A stretch of 64,000 nt of DNA, taken from positions 1,078,857 through 1,142,856 of the forward strand of contig JAKSZT010054581.1 of NCBI GenBank assembly GCA_026826555.1, given 5' to 3'. Positions 1-10,754 of this stretch are shown piece after piece (the stretch's first letter is position 1; each line of letters starts with the position of its first letter). Position numbers and translations under genes: made by a program. The stretch comes from Tolypeutes matacus. Its lineage: Eukaryota; Chordata; Mammalia; Cingulata; Chlamyphoridae. The notes beneath the pieces are model-generated. The model was not told where the DNA came from, searched no databases, and saw only the letters and a program-made list of their open reading frames with translations.

Positions 1-1
1 G

Positions 2-1063
2 GAATCTGTCTTCCAACCCCTGCCTGAAGAGAATAATCCTGACTCACCAGAAGAAAATGCAAAGGAATGCCCTCAGGTCAGTAGCATGCAAGACATCTCT
101 TACCCAGACCCCCCACCCCTCTTGGCTTTGAGACCCATTACTAGATTAAAATCACAACAAGCCCCCAAAGGTGAAATTCAAAGTGTGACCCATGAGGAAG
201 TATGCTATACTCTGAAAGAACTGCATGAGTTTTCCAACTTATATAGACAGAAATCAGGGGAATATGTGTGGGAATTGATACTAAGGGTATGGGATAATGG
301 TGGAAGGAATATAAAGTTGGATCAGGCTGAATTTATTGATATGGGCCCACTAAGCAGAAATTCTGGATTCAACGCTGTAGCTCGAGGGGTTAGAAAGGGC
401 TCTAACAGTTTGTTTGGGTGGCTGACTGAAGCATGGACCAAACAATGGCCTAGCATGTCTGATGTTGAGATGCCTGATTTGCCATGGTATACAGTAGATG
501 AGGGGATTCAAAGGCTTAGAGAGATTGGGATGCTAGAATGGATTTACCACTTAAGACCTGCCCACCCACCCCAGGAATGTCCAGAGGACACACCTTTAAC
601 CAGGACTGTGAGGAGTAAATTTGTAAGACTAACTCCATCTTCTCTGAAGAGCTCTGTGGTTGCCCTTCTCTGCAGTCCAGATATTACTGTAGGGGGGGCT
701 GTAATGGAATTGGAATCCTTAAATATTATGGGGATGATCGGATCAAGGCACGGTAAAAGTCAAGTATCGGCAGTTAATCACCAAAGCCAAGGTAGGCGTG
801 GCTACCGCAATGAAAGACAGATTCGAAACAGCACACAGAATAGTCTGAGTCGCATGGAGTTATGGCGTTGGTTAATAGATCATGGGGTACCCAGAAGTGA
901 AATAGATGGGCAGTCTATTAGATTTCTTCTGGATCTGTATAAGCTGAAGAGTTCTAGGTCAAGTGAACAAAATCCTAACTCTAATTACAGACGCAGAGAA
1001 TCACGGCCCCTTAATCAGTTCCCAGACTTGAGAAAGTTTATAGACCCAGAGCCCCTTGAATGA
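2..1063 (+). CDS. gag: ERV-L gag, C-terminal part (5' truncated by window edge)
   Basis: The frame is open from base 2, so the ATG at 86 is internal and the true start lies upstream; at least 353 codons are present, ending at TGA 1061-1063. Gag is the structural polyprotein that packages retroviral RNA. The placement directly before a retropepsin-like protease in the same frame identifies it. The N-terminal visible part is acidic and proline-rich; the middle is helical with many tryptophans (for example WLTEAW and LPWYTVDEG); the C-terminal third is basic (RRGYRNERQ, YRRRESR). I see no CCHC zinc knuckle, so the basic tail may bind RNA instead. The frame is unbroken, which is notable for an endogenous copy. 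The stop may originally have been a read-through signal, because the protease frame continues in phase. Confidence 0.82.
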   Translation, partial: ESVFQPLPEENNPDSPEENAKECPQVSSMQDISYPDPPPLLALRPITRLKSQQAPKGEIQSVTHEEVCYTLKELHEFSNLYRQKSGEYVWELILRVWDNGGRNIKLDQAEFIDMGPLSRNSGFNAVARGVRKGSNSLFGWLTEAWTKQWPSMSDVEMPDLPWYTVDEGIQRLREIGMLEWIYHLRPAHPPQECPEDTPLTRTVRSKFVRLTPSSLKSSVVALLCSPDITVGGAVMELESLNIMGMIGSRHGKSQVSAVNHQSQGRRGYRNERQIRNSTQNSLSRMELWRWLIDHGVPRSEIDGQSIRFLLDLYKLKSSRSSEQNPNSNYRRRESRPLNQFPDLRKFIDPEPLE

Positions 1064-1546
1064 GGGGAAGGCCGGGTCCCCTTGGGGAAGGATCCTGTTA
1101 AACTGCCAAAAATTTATACAGTTAATCTTCCTCCCACCTTTCCCCAGGGAGACCTACGGCCTTTTGCCAGAGTAACAGTGCATTGGGGAAAAGGAAATGA
1201 TCAGACATTTTGGGGATTATTAGACACTGGCTCAGAAGTAACATTAATTCCAGGAGACCCAAAACGTCACTGTGGTCCACCAGTCAGAGTAGGGGCTTAT
1301 GGAGGTCAGGTGATTGATGGAGTTTTAGCTCAGGTCCGTCTCACAGTGGGTCCAGTGGGTCCCCAGACCCATTCTGTGGTTATTTCTCCAGTTCCAGAAT
1401 ACATAACAGGAATAGACATACTCAGTAACTGGCAGAATCCCCACATTGGATCCCTGACTTGTGGAGTGAGGGCTATTATGGTTGGAAAGGCCAAGTGGAA
1501 GCCTCTAGAACTGCCCCTGCCTAGCAAAATAGTAAATCAAAGGTAA
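1064..1546 (+). CDS. pro: ERV-L protease (retropepsin) domain
   Basis: This frame follows gag in the same phase and runs to TAA 1544-1546. There is no ATG near its start (the first near-cognate codon is TTG at 1082), so it would have been made by read-through from gag. The active-site signature LLDTGSEVTLIPG lies at about 1220-1258 and contains the Asp-Thr-Gly triad of retroviral aspartic proteases, which act as dimers to cut Gag-Pol. A later hydrophobic stretch ending in ITGIDIL matches the second conserved retropepsin region. The length of about 155 codons suits a retropepsin. The TAA at its end separates it from reverse transcriptase in the same frame and is probably a disabling mutation. 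Confidence 0.87.
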   Translation, partial: GEGRVPLGKDPVKLPKIYTVNLPPTFPQGDLRPFARVTVHWGKGNDQTFWGLLDTGSEVTLIPGDPKRHCGPPVRVGAYGGQVIDGVLAQVRLTVGPVGPQTHSVVISPVPEYITGIDILSNWQNPHIGSLTCGVRAIMVGKAKWKPLELPLPSKIVNQR

Positions 1547-2752
1547 TACTGGATTCCTGGAGGTATTGCAGAGATTAGTGCCACCATCAGGGATTTGAAG
1601 GATGCAGGGGTGGTGATTCCCACCACATCCCCATTCAACTCTCCTATTTGGCCTGTGCAGAAAACAGATGGATCTTGGAGGATGACAGTAGATTATCATA
1701 AACTTAACCAGGTGGTGACTCCAATTGCAGCTGCTGTCTGAGATGTGGTATCATTGCTTGAGCAAATCAACATTTCCCCTGGTACCTGGTATGCAGCTGT
1801 TGTTCTGGCAAATGCTTTTTTCTCAATTGCCATTAGTAAGGACCACCAGAAACAGTTTGCTTTCAGCTGGCAAGGCCAGCAGTATACTTTCACTCTCCTG
1901 CCTCAGGGGTATATCAACTCTCCAGCCCTATGTCATAATATTGTCCGCAGGGACCTTGATCGTCTCTCTCTCCCACGAGACATCACACTGGTCCATTATA
2001 TTGATGATATCATGTTGATAGGACCTACTGAGCAAGAAGTAGCAAAGACTCTAGATTTATTGGTAAGGCATTTGCATGAGAGAGGATGGGAGATAAATCC
2101 AACAAAAATACAAGGTCCTTCCACCTCAGTGAAATTTCTAGGTGTCCAGTGGTGTGGGGCCTGTCGAGATATCCCTTCAAAAGTAAAGGATAAGCTGTTG
2201 CACCTGGCCCCTCCTACGACCAAAAAGGAGGCACAACGCTTAGTTGGCCTCTTTGGATTTTGGAGACAACACATTCCTCATTTGGGTGTGCTACTGTGGC
2301 CCATTTACCGAGTGACCAGGAAAGCTGCTAGTTTTGATTGGGGACTGGAACAAGAGGAAGCCCTGCGACAGGTCCAGGCTGCTGTGCAAGCTTCACTGCC
2401 ACTTGGACCATATGATCCAGCAGATCCAATGGTGCTGGAAGTTTCAGTGGCAAATAGAGATGCTGTCTGGAGCCTTTGGCAGGCCCCTATAGGGGAATCA
2501 CAACGCAGACCCTTAGGATTTTGTTGCAAAGCCTTGCCATCCTCTGCAGATAACTACTCCCCTTTTGAGAAGCAGCTTTTGGCTTGCTACTGGGCCTTAG
2601 TAGAGACTGAATGCTTAACCATGGGCCATCAAGTTACCATGAGACCTGAGTTGCCTATCATGAGCTGGGTATTGTCTGACCCACCAAAACATAAAGTTGG
2701 GGCATGCACAACAGCACTCCATAATAAAGTGGAAGTGGTATATAGGAGATAG
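1547..2752 (+). pseudogene. pol: ERV-L pol: reverse transcriptase domain, broken
   Basis: Reverse transcriptase copies the retroviral RNA into DNA. The N-terminal fingers region is read from 1547 (SPIWPVQK, then [14 protein letters not shown]) up to an in-frame TGA at 1739-1741. The same frame then reopens with the palm motifs [14 protein letters not shown] at about 1900-1941 and the catalytic YIDD at 1997-2008, followed by thumb and connection sequence ([24 protein letters not shown]). The frame ends at TAG 2750-2752, but the coding signal has already moved to the +1 frame in a run of four G near 2699, so the last codons are out of register. Catalytic residues are retained; the gene is inactivated by the stop and the frameshift. 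Confidence 0.92.
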
Positions 2753-3899
2753 GGCTAGAGCAGGTCCTGAAGGCACAAGTAAGTTACATGAGGAAGTGGC
2801 CCAAATGCCCATGGTCACCACCCCTGCTGTGTTACCTTCTCTTTCCCAGCCCACAGCTTTGGCCCCTTGGGGACTCCCTTACAATCAGTTGACTGAGGAT
2901 GAGAAAACTCGGGCCTGGTTTACAGATGGTTCTGCACGATATGCAGGTACCACCCGAAAGTGGACAGCTGCGGCACTGCAGCCCTTTTCTGGGACATCCT
3001 TGAAGGATAGCCGTGAGGGCAAATCCTCCCAGTGGGCAGAGCTTCGAGCAGTGCATCTAGTTGTTCATTTTGCTTGGAGGAAGAAATGGCCAGAGGTGCG
3101 TTTGTACACTGATTCATGGGCTGTTGCCAATGGTTTGGCTGGATGGTCAGGGACCTGGAAGGAACATGATTGGAAAATTGGTGACAAGGAGGTCTGGGGA
3201 AGAGCTATGTGGATAGATCTTTCTGATTGGGCAAAAAACATGAACATATTTGTGTCCCACGTGAATGCTCACCAGAGGGTGACTTCGGCAGAGGAAGAGT
3301 TTAATAATCAAGTGGATAAGATGACCCGCTCTGTGGCTAATGCTCAGCCTCTTTCCCCAGCCACTCCTGTCATTGCCCAATGGGCTCATGAACAAAGTGG
3401 CCATGGAGGTAGGGATGGAGGTTATGCATGGGCTCAGCAACATGGACTTCCCCTCACCAAGGCTGACTTGGCTACAGCCACTGCTGAATGCCCAATCTGC
3501 CAGCAGCAGAGACCCACACTCAGCCCCAGATATGGCACCATTCTTCGAGGTGACCAGCCTGCTACCTGGTGGCAGGTGGACTACATTGGGCCACTTCCAT
3601 CATGGAAGTGGCAGCGATTTGTTTTAACTGGAATAGACACATACTCTGGGTATGGGTTTGCATTTCCGGCACACAATGCTTCTTCCAAAACTACCATCCG
3701 TGGACTTACTGAATGTCTTATCTACCGCCATGGCATTCCACACAGCATTGCTTCTGATCAAGGAACCCATTTCACAGCAAATGATATGCGGGAATGGGCA
3801 CATGCCCATGGAATTCACTGGTCTTACCATGTTCCCCATCACCCTGAAGCAGCTGGATTAATAGAACGGTGGAATGGCCTTTTGAAGACTCAATTATGA
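2697..3899 (+). pseudogene. pol: ERV-L pol: RNase H and integrase domains, broken
   Basis: This frame resumes pol after the shift near 2700. RNase H, which removes RNA from the RNA-DNA hybrid, spans about 2900-3345: FTDGSA, the glutamate in WAELRA, YTDSW and NNQVDKM supply its four acidic residues. Integrase follows: a His-His-Cys-Cys zinc-binding region (HEQSGHGG to CPICQQ, about 3387-3510), then the catalytic core with VDYIGPLP, SDQGTHF and the glutamate in AGLIERWNG, giving the D,D-35-E triad. All catalytic residues I checked are present. An in-frame TGA at 3897-3899 stops the frame just after the integrase core, while coding similarity continues beyond it. Confidence 0.92.
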
Positions 3900-4616
3900 C
3901 ACCAACTAGGTGGCAATACCTTGCAGGGCTGGGGCAATGTTCTTCAGGACGCTGTGTATGCTCTGAATCAGCATCCTCTCTATGGTGCTGTTTCTCCCAT
4001 AGCCAGGATTCATGGGTCCAGGAATAAAGGGGTGGAAATGGGAGTGGCACCACTCACTATTACCCCTAGTGACCCACTAGGAACATGTTTGCTTCCTGTC
4101 CCTGAAACCTTAAGCTCTGCTGGTCTACAGGTTTTAGTCCCAAGAGGAGGAGTGCGGCAACCTGGGAACATAACAGTGATTCCATTGAACTGGAAGTTAA
4201 GACTGCCACCTGGCCACTTTGGGCTCCTCTTACCTGTGAACAAACAGGCAAAGAAGGGAATTACTGTACTGGATGGGGTTATTGATCCTGACTATCAAGG
4301 GGAAATAGGACTACATCTACATAATGGGGGTAAAGAAGAGTTTGCCTGGAATGCAGGGGATCCTCTAGGGCGTCTTCTAGTCCTGCCATGCCCTGTGATT
4401 AAAGTCAATGGAAAATTGCAACAAACCAATTCAAGCAGGACTAACAATGGCCCCGAATCTTCGGGAATGAATGTTTGGGTCACCCCACCAGGCAAAGAAC
4501 CACGGCCAGCTGAAGTGCTTGCTGAAGGTAACGGGAACATGGAATGGGTAGTGGAAGAAGGTAGTGATAAATATGAACTTCGATCACGTGACCAGTTACA
4601 GAAACGAGGACTGTAA
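3900..4616 (+). pseudogene. pol: ERV-L pol: integrase C-terminus and dUTPase domain
   Basis: The frame continues in phase after TGA 3897 and ends at TAA 4614-4616. The first part (LQDAVYALNQHPLYG, then SPIARIHGS) is the C-terminal integrase region. The second part, from about 4195, is a dUTPase-like domain: LRLPPGHFGLLLP, then GVIDPDYQGEIG, then NAGDPLGRLLVLP, which correspond to conserved dUTPase regions including the uracil-pocket hairpin and the GDRIAQL-type segment. dUTPase hydrolyses dUTP and so limits uracil in viral DNA. A dUTPase placed after integrase is characteristic of ERV-L. The glycine-rich C-terminal motif of active dUTPases is not obvious, so activity is doubtful even if the frame were expressed. 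Confidence 0.85.
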
Positions 4617-4952
4617 TGGTCATGAACCCTTCTTTCATGTTTCATTATGAGTATGATTGTATATGTACACAAAATGAATTTCTTTGTTTTCCTCCCCAAT
4701 CTTTTCCCCTATCATGAAAAGTTGTATTAATCCCACATCATAATATTTAAGGATGTCGAGTTTAAGAGTGACTATCATCCAAGGATTTGCACACTGTTCT
4801 GTAGGGAATTAATGCGTTTCCAGTTGTATGCAGGGGAGTTGAACATTGTTAGGCGGAAATATATATGTATACTTGTCTGTTATTGTTTTTACTTAGAAAC
4901 TAAGTATGGTTTAGAGTAATGTGTATGATTGCCGAGTTGACAAGGGGTGGAC
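4617..4952 (+). other. ERV-L non-coding segment between pol and LTR, with polypurine tract
   Basis: About 335 bases lie between the pol stop and the LTR with no coding signal and no room for env. The last bases before the LTR (AAGGGGTGGA, 4942-4951) are purine-rich and sit where the polypurine tract that primes plus-strand DNA synthesis is expected. Confidence 0.7.
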
Positions 4953-5404
4953 TGTGATGGTTAGGCTAATGTGTCAACTTGGCCAGGTAGGTGTGTCCAG
5001 GTGTTTGTTCCAGCAAGCACTGGGCTAATTGTAATACGGGAGCATTTGTGGACTTCGATCACCAGTGAGTTTACTGCGTGGATGGCTGATTATATCTGCA
5101 TCAATCAGGGAGATTGCATTATCGATGGGTGGTGCTTTTATCCAATCAGTTGAATGACTTAAGAGTGGAGGTGATTTCAACATTCAGAGAGAATTTCCCA
5201 GCTCGTCATTGGACAGGCAACTTCTCCCAGAGACTCATCAACGACCTTTCATCGGGCTTTCATCGGAGCCCCTGGTTTGCAGCTTGCCTGAGGAACCTGG
5301 ACTTGTGAGTCCCCACAGTCGCGTGAGAGACTCTTTTAGAGTTCCATATTATTCACAGATATCTCCTGCTGATTCTGTTTCCCGAGAGAACCCTGACTAA
5401 TACA
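4953..5404 (+). repeat. 3' LTR of the ERV-L element (MLT2-like)
   Basis: The repeat starts TGTGATGGTTAGGCTAATG, directly after the polypurine tract, and ends CCCTGACTAATACA, giving TG...CA termini and a length near 450 bp. These end sequences are typical of mammalian ERV-L/MLT2 LTRs. The 5' partner is outside the window, so the two LTRs cannot be compared for age. The end could be 5404 or 5407. Confidence 0.85.
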
Positions 5405-5753
5405 ACATTATACATCCCTATTTTTCCTTAGAATTGAATTATCTTCTTGCCATTGCTGCAAAATATTACCATATTACTGTTAACTATGATCCATAAGTTG
5501 CATTAGTTGTAATTTTTCTGATTATCATCATGTTCTTAACACTTTATAGAAAAACATTCTTATATTTATACTATTAGCCACAGTCTTCATCTACCACCAA
5601 AATCATTATGTTATAAATTTCCTAGATTATTCTTTAGTTTTTTTCAATTGACATTGACTACTCCTTTCAGCCACAAACATATTTATAAATCAGCAGTATT
5701 AGTTATACTCACATAATGTGTTACTATCAATATTCATTTCCAATCTTTTACAA

Positions 5754-5828
5754 TTAATCTTATTAATAATGCTACATTAAGCATAAGCTTAATTAACCTT
5801 ATTAATAATGCTACATCAAGCATCAGCT
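5754..5828. repeat. Tandem duplication of about 37 bp in an L1 3' UTR
   Basis: Two adjacent units share the core TTATTAATAATGCTACAT followed by AAGCAT and AGC with a few substitutions. It looks like a local duplication inside the old L1 3' UTR. Confidence 0.75.
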
Positions 5829-8114
5829 CCCATGTTTAACCCACATTCTATTTCCTAGTAAATTATACTCTAGACTTTACCTCTGTGAGTTTACTCATCA
5901 TATTTAGTTCATATTAGTGACACAACACAAAATTTGTCCTTTTATGTCTGGCTTATTTCACTCAAAATTATAAATTCTAGGTTCATCAATGTTGTCATCC
6001 AATTTCATTTCTTCTTACAGTTGAATAGTATCCCACTGTATATAGAGACCACATTTTGCTTATCCATTCTTTGACTGATGGAAACTTGGTCTGGTTCCAT
6101 ATTTTAACAATAGTGAATAATTCTGCTATGAACATTGGTGTGCAAATGTCAGTTTGCATCCTTGCCTTCAGTTTTTCTAATTATAATCCTAATATTGGTA
6201 TTACTGGATCACACCACATTTCTATATTAGCTTCTTGAGGTACTGTCAAACTGTCTTCCACAGAGGCTGCACCATTCTACATTCCCACCAACAATGAAAA
6301 AGTGTTCCTGTTTCTCCACATCCTTTCCAGCACATGTAGTTTTCTGTCTTTAAAAAAACTAATGGCCATTCTATATGCTGTGAAATTGTATCTGATGGTA
6401 GTTTTGATCTACATTTTCCTAATCTCTACTGATGAACATTTTTTTCTGGTGCTTTTTTAGCATTTGTTTCCTGTTTGGATAAATGTCTATTCAAGTATTT
6501 TGTGCATCTTTTAATTGCATGGATTGCTTTTTATGATCTCTTTATATTAAATCTATATCAAACCCTTATTGGAGATGTGGTTTCCAAATATTTTCTTAAC
6601 TTAGGTAAGCTGCCTTTTTACTTTCTTGACAAAGTATTTTGAAGAATAAATTTGTTTTAATTTTGAGGAGGTCCCATTTATCTATTTTTTTCTTTTGTTG
6701 CTTATGCTAAGGGTGTAAGTTTTAAGAAACTACTGCCTAAAACAAGATATTGAAGATGATTCCCTACATTTTCTTCTAGGAGTTTTATAGTTGTATCTTT
6801 TGTATTTATGTCCTTCATACACTTTTAGTCCATTTTGATATAAGGTGTGAAATAAGTGTCCTCTTTCTTTCTTTTTGGATATGAATATACAGTTGTCCCA
6901 GCACCATTTATTGAATAGACTGCTCTGACCCAGTTGGGAGGACTTGACAGCCTTGTCAAAATCACATAAACTTAGATGTGATGGTCTATTTCTGAGTTCT
7001 TTATTCAGCTCCTTTGGGCAATCTGTCAACCTTTATCCCAGTTCCATGCTGTTTTTCCACTGTAGCTAAGCAATATGTTTTAAAGTCAGGAAGTGAGAAA
7101 CCTCCAACTTATTCTTTTTAAAATATATATTTGTAGACCCTTACCCTTCTAAATAAATTTGATAACTGGCTTTTCCATTTCTGCAAATAAAAAAGGCTGT
7201 TGTTAATTTTATTGGTATTGCATTGAATCTATAAATCAATTTAGGTAGAATTAACATTTTAACAATAGTGTTCCTGTTCATAAACATGAAATGCCCTTCT
7301 ATTTATTTAAATCTACTCTGGATTCTTTCAGCAGTGTTTGCAGTTTTCTGAATACAGGTCCTTTATGCCCTTGGTTAAGATTATCCTAAATATTTAATTA
7401 TTTAGTCACTATTACAAATGGAAATTTTTTCCTGATTTCTTCCTCAGATTGCTCATCAGTAGTGTATAGAAATGCTATTAATTTTTGCATATTAATCTTG
7501 TACCCTGCCACTTTGCTGAACTTGTCTGTTAGTTCCAGTTGCTTTGCTGTGGATTTTATAGGATTTTCTAGATAGAGGATTATATCATCAATGAATAGTG
7601 AAAGTTTTACTTCCTGTCCCATTTGAGTGCCTTTTATTTCTTTATCTAGCATAATTACTCTATTTAGAACTTCCAGCACAACATTGAATAAGAGTGGTGA
7701 TAGTGGGCATTCTTGTCTTGTTCTTGATCTCAATGGAAAATCTTTCATTCTTTCACCATTGAGTACAATGCTACCTCTGTGTTTTTCATATATACACTTT
7801 CCCATGTTGAGAAAGCTTCCTTCTATTCCCATCTTTTGGATTGTATTTATTGAGAACAAATGCTGTATTTTGTAAAATGCCTTTTCTGCATCAATCAAGA
7901 TGATAATGTGATTTTTCTTCCTCAATTTATTAATGTCATTTTTTACACTAATTGATTTTATTGTGTGGAACAACCCTGGCATAATTGGGATAAAATCCAC
8001 TTGATTGTGGTCTATGATTCTTCTAAGGTTCTTTTGGATTTGATTTACAGCTATCTTTTTTTTTTTTTTTTTTTTTTTTTTAAGAAATTTCCATCTATAT
8101 TCATCAGGGATATT

Positions 8115-8692
8115 GTGTTAGTGAGCCAAAGGGGCATTGATGTAAAATACCAAAAATCTGTTGGCTTTTATAAAAGCTATTTATTTGGGGTAGAAGCCCA
8201 CAATTTTACCAGGCCATAAAGCATAACTTACTTCCCTCACCAAAGTCTGTTGCCATGGCAGTCATCTGCTGATGTCTGCAAGAGTTCAGGCTTCCTGGGT
8301 TCCTCTCTTCTTGGGGCTCATTTCTCTCCAGACTCAGAACCTCTGCTCTATTCACAAGGCCAGCTGTAGACTATCAGACAAATGGCTCATCTCTCTTTCC
8401 AGGGCCTCTGCTGTGTCCAATTGAGCCTTCTCTCCTTCCTCACTTATCTGCTTCTCTATGTGTTTACTTCCCAGGCTCCAGGATCAAAACTCCAACCTCC
8501 CTTCTCTGGGATGTGGTTTCTCTGTGAGTCCCCACCCACCAAAGGAGCAGGGACTCAATGTTCTACTGATCTGATCCAATAAAAGCCTCAATCATTATTT
8601 AATCAAGTAAAAGTGAAACTTCTGATAGACCAGTTTAAAAACATAATCAGTATTTCTTTTTGGAATTCATCAATAATATCAAACTGCCACCG
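8115..8692. mobile_element. Unidentified insertion inside L1 ORF2
   Basis: L1 similarity stops after CATCAGGGATATTG (about 8101-8114) and resumes at GTATTCATATATAATTTT (about 8693). The 578 bp between are not L1. The flanks GGATATT and GGTATTC resemble each other and may be a decayed 6-7 bp target duplication. I see no poly(A), tRNA-like head or clear terminal inverted repeat. A solo LTR or a non-autonomous DNA element are both possible; AATAAA occurs at 8578-8583 on the plus strand. Confidence 0.6.
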
Positions 8693-9429
8693 GTATTCAT
8701 ATATAATTTTCTCTTTATGTAGGATGTAGTAGGGTGATGCTGGCTTTGTAGAATGAATTTGGTATATTTCCTTCCTGTTCAATATTTTGGAAGAACTTGA
8801 ACAAGATTGGTATTAGAACCTGTTTGAATGACTGGTAGAATTAACATGTAAAGCCATCTGGTCCTGGGGTTTTCATTTTTGGGAGGTTTTTATGGCTGTT
8901 TCAATCTCTTTACTTAAGATTGGTTTGTTGCTGTCTGTTATTTCTTCTAGGATCAGAGTAGAGTGTGTGTTTCTAGGAATTTTTCCATTTTGTCTATGTT
9001 GTTTACTTTTTTTGGCATACAGTTTTTCATATTAATCTCTTATGATATCTGCAGGGCCAGTGGTAATACACCCCTTTAATTTCTGATTTATTTATTTGCA
9101 ACCTTTTTTTTTCCTTGTCAGTCTGTCTAAATGTTAGTAGATTTTGTTGATCTTCTCAAAGAGCCATGTTTTGGTATTCTTTATTCCTTCTATTTTTTTT
9201 TTTTTATTTATTTTTTTTATTGTTGTTGTTCTTGGTTTCATTTATTTCTGCTCTGGTCTTTACTATTTCTTTCCTCCAGCTTGGTTTGGGATTAGTTTGC
9301 TGTTCTTTTTCTAGTTCCTTCAAGTGTGCAGTTGGTCTTTGATTTTAACTCTTTCTTCCTTTTTAATGTTAGCATTGAAGGCTATAATTTTCCCTCTCCG
9401 CACTGCCTTTGCAGTGTCCAATAGGTTTT

Positions 9430-9648
9430 TTTAATAGATGCTTAGATCTTTTTAAAGATGCTTAGATTACATAAATGTTACACAAAAATTACAGGGATTT
9501 CCATGATCTCCACCTCCTATACCTCCCATAACATCTCACATGAACATCTTTCATTAGTGTGGCACATCATCTGCAATGGCTATACACATCCTGGTGCTTT
9601 GCCACTAAGCATAGACCACGGTTCACATCATAGACCATGGCCACATCA
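9430..9648 (-). mobile_element. L1 3'-UTR fragment inserted in the old L1
   Basis: The sequence matches the distal end of the long L1 3' UTR seen at 14781 and 54640 (shared ATAAATGTTACACAAAAATTA and CACATCCTGG segments). It is flanked by AATAGGTTTT at 9420-9429 and 9649-9658, a 10-bp target-site duplication inside the L1 endonuclease region. It is a strongly 5'-truncated insertion. Confidence 0.85.
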
Positions 9649-10754
9649 AATAGGTTTTGATACATTGTGTTCTCATTTTTAACTCATCTCAGGATATATA
9701 CTCTAGCAATTTCTTCTTTGAGCCACTGCTTACTTAAGAGTGTGTTGTTTAATCTCCATATATTTTTGAATGATCCATTTTTCCTTTCCATTATTGAGTT
9801 CCAGCTTCATTCTACCATGACAAGAGAAAGTTTTCTGTCTAATTTCAAAACATTCAATTTTATTGTGACCTGGATCATATTCCATCATATTGACTATTCT
9901 GGAGAAGAATCCATGAGTACTTGAAAAGAATGTATATCCTGCTGTTTTGTGGTGTAATGCTCTATAAATATCTGTTAGGTCTAGTTCATTTATAATGTTA
10001 TTCAACCCCCTTTGTTTCCTTATTTATCTTCTCTCCATACATTCTATTCCATGCTGAGAGTTATGTATTGAAGTCTCCAACTATTATTGTATAGACATCT
10101 ATTTCTTCCTTCATGTTGCCATTGTGAGTCTCATGTATCTTGAGGCATCCAGATCAGGTGTCTAAATATTTATTATAGTTGTTTCATCTTGGGGAATTGT
10201 CCTTTTATTAATCTATAATGACTGTCCATCTCTTATAATGGTTTAACATTTAAAATTTATTTTTCTGATATTAGCATTGCTACTCCAGATATTTTGTAGT
10301 AATTATTTGTATGGAATAACTATTTCCAACCTTTCACTTTCAACCTGGTTGTGTCCTTATGTCAGAGGTGAATCTCTTGTAGACAGCATATAGATGACTC
10401 ATATTTTTTTAAATCTATTCTGTCAGTCTGTGTCTTTTGATTGGGAATTAAGTCTATTAACATTCAGTGTTATTACTGTAAAGGCATTAGTTATTTCATC
10501 CACTTTGTCCTTTGGCTTTCCATTGTTTTATCTTACTCTTGTCTGTCTTTTTACCCTTTAGTTTATCCTTCCTAATAATCTTCATTTCTACACTCTTCTC
10601 CAAGTCTCTCACCTTTGTTTCTTTGAGTTTTTTTTTTTGCCCTTTCAGGCTGTGGCACACCCTTTAGTATCTCTTGCAGAACTACTCTTTGGATAGTTTC
10701 ACAGCTTTTGTTTGTCTATGAGGACTTAAAATAACCCCTCATTTTTGAAGGCTG

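Larger units (their letters stand above)
1..5404 (+). mobile_element. ERV-L (class III) endogenous retrovirus, 3' part with 3' LTR
   Basis: The segment reads gag, aspartic protease, reverse transcriptase, RNase H, integrase, dUTPase, short non-coding stretch, LTR. A dUTPase downstream of integrase and the absence of env are the known hallmarks of the ERV-L group. The 5' LTR, primer-binding site and start of gag lie before the window. Gag, protease and the first half of pol share one reading frame and are separated only by stop codons. Breaks are few: stops at 1061, 1544, 1739 and 3897 and one frameshift near 2700. It cannot make a full Gag-Pro-Pol, and with no env it is a genomic relic of an intracellular element. 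Confidence 0.93.
5935..10490 (-). pseudogene. L1 ORF2 (endonuclease/reverse transcriptase), decayed
   Basis: L1 ORF2 encodes the endonuclease and reverse transcriptase that carry out target-primed insertion. On the minus strand an endonuclease piece is seen at 10005-9730 (DLTDIYRALH, then GYTFFSSTHG), and reverse transcriptase at 8000-7398 ([26 protein letters not shown], then [10 protein letters not shown], where the usual FADD has become FIDD). The C-terminal part is seen at 7029-6730 (LFNKWCWDNCIFISKK). The largest open stretch is 200 codons; the rest is broken by stops, frameshifts and the two nested insertions. The protein is certainly not made. Confidence 0.88.
5405..10754 (-). mobile_element. 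Old 5'-truncated L1, minus strand, with two nested insertions
   Basis: Reading the minus strand from 10754 downwards gives the end of ORF1, all of ORF2 and a 3' UTR that reaches the ERV-L LTR. The 3' UTR (5405-5930) differs from that of the younger L1s in this window. It is interrupted by an unidentified element (8115-8692) and a fragment of a younger L1 3' UTR (9430-9648). Many stops and frameshifts mark it as old. The upstream edge at about 10755 is where ORF1 similarity ends. Confidence 0.88.

Noticed and set aside
4617..4952. A short env remnant after pol
   Set aside because: Too short, with no signal peptide, transmembrane or fusion motif; ERV-L elements lack env.
5754..5828. Start of a CRISPR-like or satellite array
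   Set aside because: Only two units in an L1 3' UTR in mammalian DNA; a simple local duplication.
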